From the NCBI GenBank assembly GCA_028281845.1, contig JANQJD010000008.1, forward strand, positions 329,212 to 393,211: a stretch of DNA of 64,000 nt, given 5' to 3'. Position numbers and translations under genes: made by a program. Shown here one piece after another: positions 8,150 to 16,595 of this stretch (the first letter of the stretch is position 1; each line of letters starts with the position of its first letter). A model generated the notes under the pieces. It was given only the letters and a program-made list of their open reading frames with translations, did not search any database and was not told the DNA's origin. The DNA is from Rhodospirillales bacterium (lineage in GTDB: Bacteria; Pseudomonadota; Alphaproteobacteria; Rhodospirillales; Rhodospirillaceae).

Positions 8150-9036
8150 AGTGACCATTCACGATAATATTCGATGTTGTCTCGCCAACCATCCTCAAGA
8201 TTCACAGCCAGCCATAGATGCACACGACGCCTGAAAGATTCTTCGAGCTCGCGACGGGCGGCCCAGCCGATAGACTTTATCCGACGACCTTCCCTCCCTA
8301 GGACAATGGCCCGCTGATTCTCTCGTGGCACAAGTATTGTTTGGTGAAGCAGTACACTGCCATCGTCACGTTCCTCCCAACGATCACTCCTAACAGTGAG
8401 GATGTATGGTAGTTCATTATGCAACTGGAGAAAAACTTTCTCACGTGTGATCTCTGCTGCGAACAAACGCATTGGCATATCTGAGAGTACATCGTGGGGA
8501 AAGAACTGGGGCCCTTTGGGAGCCTGTTGTACAAGTAGGGCAACGAGATCTTTCACCCCACTACCTGTTTTTGCAGAGAGCATAAATGTCTGAGTAAAAT
8601 CCCCCATAGCATTCAAAGTCGCCGCTAAGTCGAGCAAACGCAACGGCCTGATCATATCTATTTTGTTCAGAGCAAGGATGGCGCGACGCCTTTTTGCTTG
8701 CAGGGCTGTGCTGATGGCGATCACTCTGTCTGTGACACCAAATCTGGCATCAACCAACAGCACGATGGCATCCGCTTCGACCGTTCCCGCCCAGGCCGCC
8801 TGCATCATGGCTCGTTCCAGGCGGTCCCGAGGTTTGGAAAGACCTGGCGTGTCAATAAAAACAAGTTGTGATTTACCAACATGCACGATGCCCTTCACAA
8901 GGGTCCTAGTAGTCTGGACCTTGTGTGAAACAATGCTGACTTTTTGTCCAACGATGCGGTTAACCAAGGTTGACTTCCCTGAGTTTGGAGCCCCAATGAT
9001 GGCAATAAACGATGTCCTCAAACATAGTTTCTTCAT
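8134..9036 (-). CDS. era: GTPase Era
   Basis: Essential GTPase that binds the 3' end of 16S rRNA and assists 30S assembly. The GTPase domain has G1 GAPNSGKST (residues 15-23), G3 DTPG, G4 NKID and G5 SAKTGSG. The C-terminal KH domain carries the GxxG loop in VLGREGRRIKSIG. The length, 300 aa, is normal. The start codon at 9036-9034 is part of an 11-bp tandem duplication that copies the sequence gagacgaaaATG, so a decoy ATG lies 11 nt upstream. Era follows rnc as in most proteobacteria, and a decayed recO follows it. Confidence 0.97.
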   Translation of the reverse strand: MKKLCLRTSFIAIIGAPNSGKSTLVNRIVGQKVSIVSHKVQTTRTLVKGIVHVGKSQLVFIDTPGLSKPRDRLERAMMQAAWAGTVEADAIVLLVDARFGVTDRVIAISTALQAKRRRAILALNKIDMIRPLRLLDLAATLNAMGDFTQTFMLSAKTGSGVKDLVALLVQQAPKGPQFFPHDVLSDMPMRLFAAEITREKVFLQLHNELPYILTVRSDRWEERDDGSVLLHQTILVPRENQRAIVLGREGRRIKSIGWAARRELEESFRRRVHLWLAVNLEDGWRDNIEYYREWSLNFNA

Positions 9037-9055
9037 TTTCGTCTCATTTTCGTCT
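9034..9055. repeat. 11-bp tandem duplication covering the era start codon
   Basis: cattttcgtct occurs at 9034-9044 and 9045-9055. On the minus strand each copy ends in ATG. The upstream ATG opens a four-codon frame that ends in TGA before the true start. Confidence 0.85.
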
Positions 9056-9165
9056 CGTCTCCTTCGACATTCGACTCACGAATATCTTACATACAAACAG
9101 GGATTTTTTGCCTTTTTGGGGTTGTGGCGTGTCTCTCGGTGCCCCCTAGGGGACTGGACTGACTT

Positions 9166-9179
9166 TAGGATCTAGGATC
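9166..9179. repeat. 7-bp tandem duplication at the rnc stop codon
   Basis: taggatc occurs at 9166-9172 and 9173-9179; the second copy overlaps the rnc stop codon (9178-9180). Confidence 0.65.
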
Positions 9180-9915
9180 AGGCATTTTGCACCCGCTCGA
9201 GCAAAGCTCTCGCTGCGGCTTGCTCCGCGATTCTTTTTGAACTGCCAGATCCTACGGCCGGTTCTTCACCCTTGACTCTAACGGCAACATGGAAAGTCGG
9301 TTCATGCGCCGGTCCTGCCGTGCTCAGGATTGCATAAGTAGGCAGAGGCAGAGCATGCCCTTGCGCCCATTCTTGTAAAGCTGTTTTCGCATCTTTAGGT
9401 GGTAACTTCATTTCTTCTATTAATGGATTCCAAAAACGTTTAATAAATTTTTTAGATGTACTAAACCCTGCGTGAGTAAATAAAGCGCCTATGACTCCTT
9501 CACAAGCATCCGCTAGAATAGCGGGATTTTCACGACCTCCAGAGTCCTCCTCACTGTGGGACAGAATCAGGTGGGGACCGAGATTGATCTGCAATGCAAT
9601 TTTTGCAAGAGCCTCACGCCGGACCAAAGCGGTGTGCCGACGAGCCAAAGCGCCTTCTTTCTCCGTTGGAAAGCGTGCCAAGAGCATTTCAGCGATCACT
9701 AATGCAAGCACACGGTCGCCAAGAAACTCTAGACGTTCATAGGCCGTCGCCCTGCCACGCAAAGCTACGGGTGTGGCACTCGGATGAGTCAGAGCGTCTT
9801 GTAGATATGTAATGCCCTGACCAAAATCGTGCCCCAGCACGTGCTGGAGTTCGACCAAAGCGGAATTTTCATGGAGAGAAAGCGTATTGCGCCATAAAAT
9901 GCTGGGCATATGCAA
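9178..9915 (-). CDS. rnc: Ribonuclease III
   Basis: Double-strand-specific endoribonuclease that processes rRNA precursors and some mRNAs. The family signature ERLEFLGDRVL is at residues 60-70 with the catalytic Glu/Asp set, and a second acidic site lies in ADACEGVIGALF. A dsRNA-binding domain starts near residue 170 (AKTALQEWAQGHALPLPTY) and ends in the SKRIAEQAAARALLE helix. The length of 245 aa is slightly long at the N-terminus; an ATG two codons in is an alternative start. It lies between lepB and era, the usual order. Its last bases match the end of era over 11 bp. Confidence 0.96.
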   Translation of the reverse strand: MHMPSILWRNTLSLHENSALVELQHVLGHDFGQGITYLQDALTHPSATPVALRGRATAYERLEFLGDRVLALVIAEMLLARFPTEKEGALARRHTALVRREALAKIALQINLGPHLILSHSEEDSGGRENPAILADACEGVIGALFTHAGFSTSKKFIKRFWNPLIEEMKLPPKDAKTALQEWAQGHALPLPTYAILSTAGPAHEPTFHVAVRVKGEEPAVGSGSSKRIAEQAAARALLERVQNA

Positions 9916-9921
9916 TCCTCC

Positions 9922-9958
9922 AGTTGAGAGAGAAGAATATTAACTAGTTGAGAGAGAA
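9922..9958. repeat. 13-bp direct repeat, period 24, upstream of rnc
   Basis: agttgagagagaa occurs at 9922-9934 and 9946-9958 in the lepB-rnc gap. It lies just upstream of the rnc start on the minus strand. Confidence 0.7.
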
Positions 9959-10062
9959 AATCTCCATAAGAGGATCGCTCTTTCTCAGCTTCAGCGCAGC
10001 AGAAGCAATCCCCCCTCCTCTCTCTCAAGAGACTCTACCCGTCTTGCTCTCACAGTCCCCTC

Positions 10063-10812
10063 TCAATCGATACAACTGAAAAATCGTGAAAAGCGGATCG
10101 CCCAGGGCCATTTCCATATTTCCCAGAAACGGGCACTGTGGTTGACAGAGAAGAATAAGACTTCAGCCCGACCAATAAAATTTTCAAACGGCACATATCC
10201 CACAATAGATCTACTATCTGTAGAATTATCTCTATTGTCACCCATTAAAAAATAGTGTCCATCTGGAACTATAAATTCACGCGTGTTATCAAAATGGTTA
10301 CTATCTGACAACTCTATGATTCTGTGTCGCACGTCATTGGGGAGAACTTCAATGTATTGCGTATACACTCTGAATTGGCCGTACCCATCTTCTGCCACAA
10401 AGTCATCAATGCGATTGCGCCGCACTGGTAGGCCATTGATATGCAGTATACCCCTGATGATTTGAATGCTATCACCTGGCAAACCGATGATACGTTTAAC
10501 ATAGTCTGTTTTATTATCTGTTGGTACTTTAAAAACAGCAACATCACCACGCTGTGGTGCATCCGCCAGAATCCTTCCTGAGAAAAATGGTAAGCTGAAT
10601 GGCAACGCATGGTGGCTGTACCCATAGCTGTACTTTGAGACAAACAAATAATCTCCAACGAGGAGCGTTGGCATCATCGATCCTGAAGGAATATTGAACG
10701 GTTCAAAAGCGAAGATACGCATGACGAGCGCGATGAGAGTAGCGTAGAGGACAGTTTTGACCGTCTCGCTGAGGTTGGCGTTGTATGTCTTGTTCTTTCT
10801 CAATGGCCGCAT
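10063..10812 (-). CDS. lepB: Signal peptidase I
   Basis: Membrane-anchored Ser/Lys protease that removes signal peptides from exported proteins. One N-terminal membrane segment (VLYATLIALVMRIFAF) is followed by the catalytic serine in PSGSMMPTL (Ser45) and the general-base lysine in DYVKRIIGLPGD (Lys106). The conserved MGDNRDNSTDSR box is near residue 190. The length, 249 aa, fits the alphaproteobacterial form with a single anchor. Clients in this window would include PstS and CcmH. It sits between acpS and rnc in the expected order. Confidence 0.97.
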   Translation of the reverse strand: MRPLRKNKTYNANLSETVKTVLYATLIALVMRIFAFEPFNIPSGSMMPTLLVGDYLFVSKYSYGYSHHALPFSLPFFSGRILADAPQRGDVAVFKVPTDNKTDYVKRIIGLPGDSIQIIRGILHINGLPVRRNRIDDFVAEDGYGQFRVYTQYIEVLPNDVRHRIIELSDSNHFDNTREFIVPDGHYFLMGDNRDNSTDSRSIVGYVPFENFIGRAEVLFFSVNHSARFWEIWKWPWAIRFSRFFSCID

Positions 10813-10847
10813 TCACCTGTCAGTCGGTATGATCAAGCTAGTCCCGG

Positions 10848-11285
10848 CTATAGGACTTGTCCAGGAACGTGATGATTCTCTCTTGGCGTAGCCGAGATCA
10901 CAACAAAAGCCTGGGCAAAAGGATATTCATCACTGACTGTGATATTGATCTGTGACACCATACGGGTCGGTGTCATCTTCATGAGTCTCCTGGCTGCCTT
11001 GCCAGTCAGGTGCATTGTTGGCTGCCCCAAAGGGCCTGCGGCTATTACAAGATCGTGCCAAATGATTCCACAGGAGATTCCTGTCCCGAGCGCCTTTACA
11101 CATGCTTCCTTAGCAGCAAAGCGCTTTGCATAAATAGCAGCACGGTTCACGGTGTGAGAAACACGCTCAGCACCCCGTTGCTCTTCCGCAGTGAAGAGAC
11201 GGCAAAGGAAACGTTCACCAAATCTGTCAAGAGCCCGCTCGATACGGCGAATGTCGACAAAGTCTGTTCCCACACCAATAATCAC
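10848..11285 (-). CDS. acpS: Holo-[acyl-carrier-protein] synthase
   Basis: Transfers the 4'-phosphopantetheine arm from CoA to acyl carrier protein, activating fatty acid synthesis. The Mg-binding motif GVGTDFVDIRRIE has Asp8, and the second motif is RFAAKEACVKALGTG with the catalytic Glu. It is 145 aa, a little longer than the enteric protein because of a C-terminal tail. The start is GTG at 11285-11283, with an AGG-rich stretch just upstream. It lies 15 nt after pdxJ, a pairing conserved across proteobacteria. Confidence 0.95.
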   Translation of the reverse strand: MIIGVGTDFVDIRRIERALDRFGERFLCRLFTAEEQRGAERVSHTVNRAAIYAKRFAAKEACVKALGTGISCGIIWHDLVIAAGPLGQPTMHLTGKAARRLMKMTPTRMVSQINITVSDEYPFAQAFVVISATPRENHHVPGQVL

Positions 11286-11300
11286 AGCCTACCTACTACT

Positions 11301-12044
11301 TTACCCTGTCGCTGCAGTACGGGATTGATCCATCAGGGTCCGCATACGCTGTATGGCATCACTAAGTCCACAGAAAATGGCTTCTCCGACAAGAAAATGA
11401 CCAATGTTCAGCTCAGTTATGGAAGACAATGCGGCGACAGCCCCCACGGTATCATAGTCCAACCCATGCCCTGCATGACATTCAAGCCCCATTGCGACGG
11501 CCTGGGCAGACGCAGTCTCTAAGCGAGCCAGTTCATCGGCACGACTCGTGCCTATGGCGTTGCAATAGGCCCCTGTGTGCAGCTCGACCACATGTGCACC
11601 AACCATAGATGCTGCTTCTAATTGTATAATATCTGGTTCTACGAACAATGAGACAATTATCCCAGCCTCTTGCATACGCCTGGTCAATTTCTCTAGCGTT
11701 GTACGCTGTCTTATGACATCTAACCCACCTTCTGTGGTCCGCTCTTCGCGCCTTTCCGGTACAACGCAGACGGCGTGGGGACAGTAGTGCAAAGCTATAG
11801 CAGTCATCTCTGTAGTGGCAGCCATTTCCAGATTGAGAGGAATTGCAATCTCTGCCATCAGTCTGACAATGTCATTGTCGGAAATATGGCGGCGATCCTC
11901 GCGTAGATGAGTGGTAATCCCATCTGCCCCGGCAGCGACAGCGATATGCGCCGCCCGTAATGGGTCAGGATGAGCACCGCCACGGGCATTTCGGAGTGTA
12001 GCGACATGATCAATGTTTATTCCTAGGCGAATCGTGCGGGTCAT
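11301..12044 (-). CDS. pdxJ: Pyridoxine 5'-phosphate synthase
   Basis: Condenses 3-amino-2-oxopropyl phosphate with deoxyxylulose 5-phosphate to give pyridoxine 5'-phosphate, the last ring-forming step of the DXP-dependent vitamin B6 route. The TIM-barrel protein begins LGINIDHVATLRNARGG and contains DGITTHLREDRRHISD, FVEPD and VELHTGAY; the phosphate site ELNIGHFLVGEA is near the end. The length of 247 aa is typical. It shares an operon with acpS and spoT. Confidence 0.96.
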   Translation of the reverse strand: MTRTIRLGINIDHVATLRNARGGAHPDPLRAAHIAVAAGADGITTHLREDRRHISDNDIVRLMAEIAIPLNLEMAATTEMTAIALHYCPHAVCVVPERREERTTEGGLDVIRQRTTLEKLTRRMQEAGIIVSLFVEPDIIQLEAASMVGAHVVELHTGAYCNAIGTSRADELARLETASAQAVAMGLECHAGHGLDYDTVGAVAALSSITELNIGHFLVGEAIFCGLSDAIQRMRTLMDQSRTAATG

Positions 12045-12061
12045 GGCCTGAATCCTCTAGA

Positions 12062-12088
12062 AGAAGGCTCACCTGAGAAGGCTCACCT
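12062..12088. repeat. 14-bp tandem duplication across the spoT stop codon
   Basis: agaaggctcacctg at 12062-12075 is followed by a 13-bp copy at 12076-12088. The duplicated region runs into the spoT stop (12087-12089). Confidence 0.8.
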
Positions 12089-14225
12089 AATGAGCGCGTT
12101 CCACAGAACTGATGGCCGAGCTAGCCCTTAAGGCAGCAATAATGTTAGTCAGGTGCCTCACGTCCCGGACTTCCACGTCTATCAACATGTCAAAGAAATC
12201 CGTGGCACGGTTGGTAATCTTGAGGTTTGTGATGTTGCCATGATTTCTGGCTATCATCGTTGATAGCGTCCCCAAGGTGCCTGGTACGTTTGTGACAACC
12301 AGATTGATGCGCCCAACATGATGAGTCACCCCCTCAAGATCCTCTCCCCAAGAGAGATCAAGCCATCTGTCAGCCTGGTCTACATACTGTTCCAGAGTAT
12401 TACAATCTCTTGTATGAGTTGTAATACCTTTTCCAGTTGTCACAATGCCGACAATACGGTCCCCTGGTAAAGGATGACAGCAACCAGCGTAATGAACGGC
12501 CATGCCAGCAATGAGACCCCTGATGGGAATACTGACTTTTTGTTTTGGCTTATGACGCCGGTAAGTAGCAATAGAGACGATTCGACTCAGTCTGCTCATT
12601 TTGATGCTTGGATGAACGGTTACCACGACCTCGCGACCTGCGAGTAACCCTTGTCCAACCAGACTACACAGCTCGTCAACCGTCTGAGCTTTAAACTCCC
12701 TCAGAGCCCCTTCTAGACCTTTCTCAGAGTACTCATAACCTTCCTGTCTGAAGGTACGCTGTAAGATTGCCCGTCCCAGGCCTGTGTACTGGACTTTTGT
12801 CTGAAGACGGATAAAGCGCCTTATGCGGGCTCTTGCCCTGCCTGTGACGACGAATCTTTCCCACTCTGGTGAAGGCGTCTGTGTTCTCGATGTGATAATC
12901 TCAACTTGGTCGCCGTTTTGAAGCACACTGCGCAGTGGCATCATACGGCCGTTGATCTTTGCGCCGATACAGGTATCCCCAACAGCTGTATGAATAGCAT
13001 AAGCAAAGTCTACCAACGTAGCGCCACTGAGCAGACTAATCAAATCCCCCTTTGGGGTGAAACAGAACACTTGATCCTGAAACATTTCGAGCTTAGTGTG
13101 CTCTAGAAACTCTTCTGGTCCTGACGTGTGTTCTAGAATTTCCAGTAATTCCCTGAGCCAACGATACTGACGACCATTGACGTTTTTGGCACCTTGCTTG
13201 TACTTCCAGTGAGCAGCAACACCAATTTCATCTATTTCATGCATTTCTTGTGTACGAATCTGTACTTCGATGCGATGTTGCTCTGGACCGATAATACCAG
13301 TATGTAAGGAACGGTACCCGTTAGGCTTGGGAGTCGAAATATAGTCTTTAAAACGGCCTGGCACCATTGGATATCTGCTGTGAATTGTCCCAAGTGCTCT
13401 GTAACAGTCTTCAACGGTGTTCACAATCACTCTGAACGCCATGATATCTGACAGCTGCTCGAAACCTATATTCTTGCGCTGCATTTTGCGCCAGATAGAA
13501 TAGGGAGGTTTCTCTCTTCCAGAGCAGACCGCGTTAAGGCCTGCTTGGCTCAGTGTCGCTCGTAATTGGTCAATGATGCAGATAACAAGGTTGCCGCTCG
13601 TTTCACGGAGGAATTTCAGTCGCGTGACAAGAGATTCCCGCACATCAGGGTGTAATTCCGCGAAGGAGAGATCTTCTAAATCATTCTTTATTTCATGCAT
13701 ACCAATTCTTTCTGCCAGAGGCGCGTAAATTTCCATTGTCTCACGTGCAATGCGTCGCCTTTTATCTGGATTGCGTACGTAATGGAGTGTGCGCATGTTA
13801 TGAACGCGATCTGCTAGTTTTACTAACAGGACACGAATATCCTCTGACATAGCAACTACTAACTTTCTGAAATTTTCTGCCTGTTTCGCCTGGCCTGACT
13901 GCAGTTGAATTCGGGTGAGCTTTGTAACGCCGTCTACTAGCCGAGCCACTTCAAAACCAAAAAGATCCTCTATTTCTGCAAGCGTAGCTGCAGTGTCCTC
14001 AATGGTATCATGTAGCAGAGCCGTGATAATGGAGGAGGAGTCGAGCTTGAATCGAGTGAGGATCCCGGCCACCTCGATTGGATGAGAAAAATACGGGTCC
14101 CCCGAAGCACGTTTCTGCGCTCCGTGCATTTTCATGGCATAGACATATGCACGATCTATTGCGCTAGCGTTGGCATTGGCATCATACGACCTGATCCGCT
14201 CGACGAGCTCAGAGGGCCGAAGCAT
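12087..14225 (-). CDS. spoT: Bifunctional (p)ppGpp synthetase/hydrolase, RelA/SpoT family
   Basis: Makes and degrades the alarmone (p)ppGpp. The N-terminal HD hydrolase domain is intact, with His48 (SHPIEVA), HDTIEDT at residues 72-78 and VKLADRVHNMRTL. The synthetase domain follows (MAFRVIVNTVEDCYRALG, FKDYISTPKPNGYRSLHT, EVQIRTQEMHEIDE). A TGS domain starts with FCFTPKGDLISL, and a C-terminal ACT domain begins around RINLVVTNVPGTLG. With both catalytic halves apparently intact this is the single long Rsh enzyme usual in alphaproteobacteria. rpoZ lies 44 nt upstream on the same strand, as in many proteobacteria. Confidence 0.96.
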   Translation of the reverse strand: MLRPSELVERIRSYDANANASAIDRAYVYAMKMHGAQKRASGDPYFSHPIEVAGILTRFKLDSSSIITALLHDTIEDTAATLAEIEDLFGFEVARLVDGVTKLTRIQLQSGQAKQAENFRKLVVAMSEDIRVLLVKLADRVHNMRTLHYVRNPDKRRRIARETMEIYAPLAERIGMHEIKNDLEDLSFAELHPDVRESLVTRLKFLRETSGNLVICIIDQLRATLSQAGLNAVCSGREKPPYSIWRKMQRKNIGFEQLSDIMAFRVIVNTVEDCYRALGTIHSRYPMVPGRFKDYISTPKPNGYRSLHTGIIGPEQHRIEVQIRTQEMHEIDEIGVAAHWKYKQGAKNVNGRQYRWLRELLEILEHTSGPEEFLEHTKLEMFQDQVFCFTPKGDLISLLSGATLVDFAYAIHTAVGDTCIGAKINGRMMPLRSVLQNGDQVEIITSRTQTPSPEWERFVVTGRARARIRRFIRLQTKVQYTGLGRAILQRTFRQEGYEYSEKGLEGALREFKAQTVDELCSLVGQGLLAGREVVVTVHPSIKMSRLSRIVSIATYRRHKPKQKVSIPIRGLIAGMAVHYAGCCHPLPGDRIVGIVTTGKGITTHTRDCNTLEQYVDQADRWLDLSWGEDLEGVTHHVGRINLVVTNVPGTLGTLSTMIARNHGNITNLKITNRATDFFDMLIDVEVRDVRHLTNIIAALRASSAISSVERAH

Positions 14226-14269
14226 ATTGATAATACCTCTCTACAGGACTTTTAGAGGTATTTTATTTT

Positions 14270-14734
14270 TCAATCATTTAGATCATTGCGATCAGAATCG
14301 CACACTATTCCTTGCTGTAAGGCCTCTGCAGCGAGAGATTCCGCTTCCACTTCTAACGCAACAACATCTTCCTGTAAATTCAAACTGTCCTCTACCATCT
14401 CCTCGTCGAGAGATATATCCTCTGCTCCCTCTTCTTCTGCAGAAGAAAAATCAATTTCTGGTAGAAGTAATGTATCGTTTTCTTCTTTTTCTTTACGTTT
14501 CTGATTGTTAATGTTCTTCTGCATACTCTGAATCAGGGCGTTACTGAGATGTTCAACTCCTACGGAGCCATCTGCAATCTCACGTAAGGCTACAACAGGG
14601 TTCTTGTCGTTATCACGAGCCACTGTCAACGTTACGCCATGACTAATTTCTCGAGCACGTTGACTAGCGAGCAGAGTCAGCTCAAATCTATTAGAGATTT
14701 TTATGATACAATCTTCTACTGTTACACGTGCCAT
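14270..14734 (-). CDS. rpoZ: DNA-directed RNA polymerase omega subunit
   Basis: Small RNA polymerase subunit that supports folding of beta' and helps form a ppGpp site. The N-terminal 75 residues match the family ([30 protein letters not shown], with [12 protein letters not shown]). The rest is an unusual tail: a lysine-rich stretch (QKRKEKEE) followed by about 70 residues dominated by Glu, Asp and Leu. The protein is 154 aa, against about 90 in E. coli, and even alphaproteobacterial forms are usually shorter. A good promoter candidate lies upstream at 14768-14797. Confidence 0.95.
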   Translation of the reverse strand: MARVTVEDCIIKISNRFELTLLASQRAREISHGVTLTVARDNDKNPVVALREIADGSVGVEHLSNALIQSMQKNINNQKRKEKEENDTLLLPEIDFSSAEEEGAEDISLDEEMVEDSLNLQEDVVALEVEAESLAAEALQQGIVCDSDRNDLND

Positions 14735-14767
14735 CCTGCCCTCTTAGACAAAGAGTTAAACTAGAAT

Positions 14768-14797
14768 ATTTTAGCATATACGCTCGCAAGAGGTCAA
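14768..14797 (-). promoter_or_regulatory. Candidate sigma70 promoter for rpoZ-spoT
   Basis: On the minus strand TTGACC (14797-14792) is followed after 18 nt by TAAAAT (14773-14768), about 34 nt before the rpoZ start. Both boxes are near consensus. Confidence 0.5.
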
Positions 14798-14883
14798 AAG
14801 CAACATTCTCACTTCCCCATTCACTTTCCCTTGTGAGGGCAATAGGGCTGAGACTGGCCGTTCATGAATGTTGTTTTCAGAGG

Positions 14884-14921
14884 TGAAGTGAAGATGGGTG
14901 TATGAAGTGAAGATGGGTGTA
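14884..14921. repeat. 19-bp perfect tandem duplication between rpoZ and ssb
   Basis: The unit tgaagtgaagatgggtgta occupies 14884-14902 and 14903-14921 without mismatch. It is non-coding and lies upstream of both divergent genes. Confidence 0.9.
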
Positions 14922-15055
14922 GATGGAAATGAGCAGCAGATTCTGCAAGAGTCTTGGTTGAACAAAAAGATTTTCCTTGTTTTCTCATGCGCTTTACAGT
15001 TCAGGAAAGAGTCTGTTGGTCATGAAAGGCAGTGAAAGAAAAACGGGTGGGAACG

Positions 15056-15574
15056 ATGGCAGGCAGTGTCAACAAGGTCATTCTCATCGGTCATCTGGGT
15101 CGCGATCCTGACGTACGCCATAGCCAGGATGGCAGCAAGATCGTCACTCTCTCCGTTGCCACATCGGAAAGTTGGAAAGATCGTTTTTCGGGGGAACGAC
15201 GTGAGAGAACAGAGTGGCACCGTGTCGTGATATTCAGTCCCAGGCTCGCCGAGCTTGCCGCGCGCTATCTGCGCAAAGGTGCGAAAGCATACCTGGAAGG
15301 GGCCTTGCAAACTCGCAAGTGGGCTGATCAGTTAGGAAACGAGCATTATATTACTGAGATAGTCGTCGGCCGATTCCGAGGAGAACTGGCACTCCTTGAC
15401 AGCCGTGGCGGTGTGTCTTCCCTGTCCTATGATGACACACTGACAGAAAAAGAATACGGTCCATCTGCTGCTCGTTTTTCTTCTGAAAAGAGCGATGGTG
15501 TCAATGACACTGCAAAGAGTGATTCTGGATGGGACCGTTCTGCTCCCAATCTGGACGACGAAATCCCGTTCTAG
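15056..15574 (+). CDS. ssb: Single-stranded DNA-binding protein
   Basis: Coats single-stranded DNA during replication, recombination and repair. The OB fold begins with the family hallmark MAGSVNKVILIGHLGRDPDVR and includes TEWHRVVIFSPRLAELAARYLRKGAKAYLEG. A flexible linker follows, then the acidic C-terminal tip DDEIPF that recruits partners such as RecO and PriA. I chose the ATG at 15056 rather than the open frame from a GTG at 15032, because it gives the canonical N-terminus. With recO decayed nearby, one usual client of this tip is missing. glk follows after 28 nt. Confidence 0.97.
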   Translation: MAGSVNKVILIGHLGRDPDVRHSQDGSKIVTLSVATSESWKDRFSGERRERTEWHRVVIFSPRLAELAARYLRKGAKAYLEGALQTRKWADQLGNEHYITEIVVGRFRGELALLDSRGGVSSLSYDDTLTEKEYGPSAARFSSEKSDGVNDTAKSDSGWDRSAPNLDDEIPF

Positions 15575-15602
15575 ATTTCCGGGATAAATAGGAGCTGCCG
15601 CC

Positions 15603-16595
15603 GTGTCTGTGCTAGAGTCCGTGCCAGTAGGGTTGATTGCCGATATTGGTGGTACAAATGCCCGGTTTGCTCTATGCCGTCCAGGACAAGAAGCCTATGA
15701 GGAATACAGTTTACCATGCGCTGACTTTCCAGGACCAGTGGAAGCGGCAGAAACTTATCTGAAAATCGTGCGACTAGCAGTACGACCAAAGATTGGCGCT
15801 TTTGCCGTGGCTTCACCTATCCTGGGGGATAAGGTGATTATGACAAACCATCCATGGCACTTTTCCATAGAAAGAATTCGCCAGGCTTTAGGCCTGCGCT
15901 CTTTAGCAGTCATCAACGATTTCGCAGCGGTGGCCTTGTGCGTCCCGCATCTCCTGCCTAGCAATCGTCTCAAAGTCGGAGGAGGGACGTCGACGGCAGA
16001 CGCACCCATTGGGGTTCTCGGAGCTGGCACTGGTCTCGGCGTTGCTCTTCTGGTGCCAGATGGGACTCACTGGCGAGTCATACCCACAGAAGGGGGGCAC
16101 GTTACCATGCCAGCTGCTGACGAAGACGAGAGTGCAGTTCTTCATGTCCTCCGCCGCCGTTTTGGCCATGTCTCCGCAGAGAGAACACTATCTGGCCCTG
16201 GACTCGTGAATCTTTATCTAGCGCTCTCTGAGATCGCAGGGCACCCCCCTGAGTCCGTTGAGCCCACCACAGTGACGGAACGTGGCCTGATGGGAACAGA
16301 TCCCCTGTGCTTGGCCGCTGTGCGAATGTTCCTGGCTATGTTAGGTACCATCGCTGGCAACTTAGTCCTGACTACCGGTGGACGCGGTGGCCTCTACATC
16401 GCCGGTGGCATCGTACCACGTTTGACCACACTGCTGCCGACCTCACTATTTCGTTCTCGATTTGAAAATAAGGGTCGTTTCCGCCATTATAACATGGCTA
16501 TCCCGACCTATGTTATCACCCATTCCTACCCTGCCTTTCTCGGCCTCAGTTCCCTCCTGTATCAGAGTCTGGAACAACTGCCTGCGGAGTGTTAG
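15603..16595 (+). CDS. glk: Glucokinase
   Basis: ATP-dependent phosphorylation of glucose to glucose 6-phosphate in the cytosol. The 330-aa protein has the Glk-family ATP site LIADIGGTNARFALC near the N-terminus, the catalytic segment VINDFAAVALCVPHL, GVLGAGTGLGVALLV, the glucose-binding EGGHVTMP, ERTLSGPGLVNLYLAL and YIAGGIVPR. The start is a GTG at 15603. Its stop codon overlaps that of convergent ccmI by sharing bases in TTAG, so no terminator fits between the two genes. Confidence 0.95.
   Translation: MSVLESVPVGLIADIGGTNARFALCRPGQEAYEEYSLPCADFPGPVEAAETYLKIVRLAVRPKIGAFAVASPILGDKVIMTNHPWHFSIERIRQALGLRSLAVINDFAAVALCVPHLLPSNRLKVGGGTSTADAPIGVLGAGTGLGVALLVPDGTHWRVIPTEGGHVTMPAADEDESAVLHVLRRRFGHVSAERTLSGPGLVNLYLALSEIAGHPPESVEPTTVTERGLMGTDPLCLAAVRMFLAMLGTIAGNLVLTTGGRGGLYIAGGIVPRLTTLLPTSLFRSRFENKGRFRHYNMAIPTYVITHSYPAFLGLSSLLYQSLEQLPAEC

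Larger units (their letters stand above)
14735..15055. other. Divergent intergenic region between rpoZ and ssb
   Basis: About 320 bp without a recognisable gene. It holds a sigma70-like promoter reading towards rpoZ and a perfect 19-bp tandem duplication. The frame of ssb is open back to a GTG at 15032, which I do not take as the start. Often uvrA lies opposite ssb and folK near rpoZ; I see no remnant of either. Confidence 0.6.

Noticed and set aside
10939..11522. Plus-strand open frames over acpS and pdxJ
   Set aside because: They are opposite-strand shadows of two clear genes and show no family motifs.
15032..15055. Upstream GTG start for ssb
   Set aside because: It would add eight residues before the canonical MAGSVNKVILIG start, which has its own GGTGGGA ribosome binding sequence.
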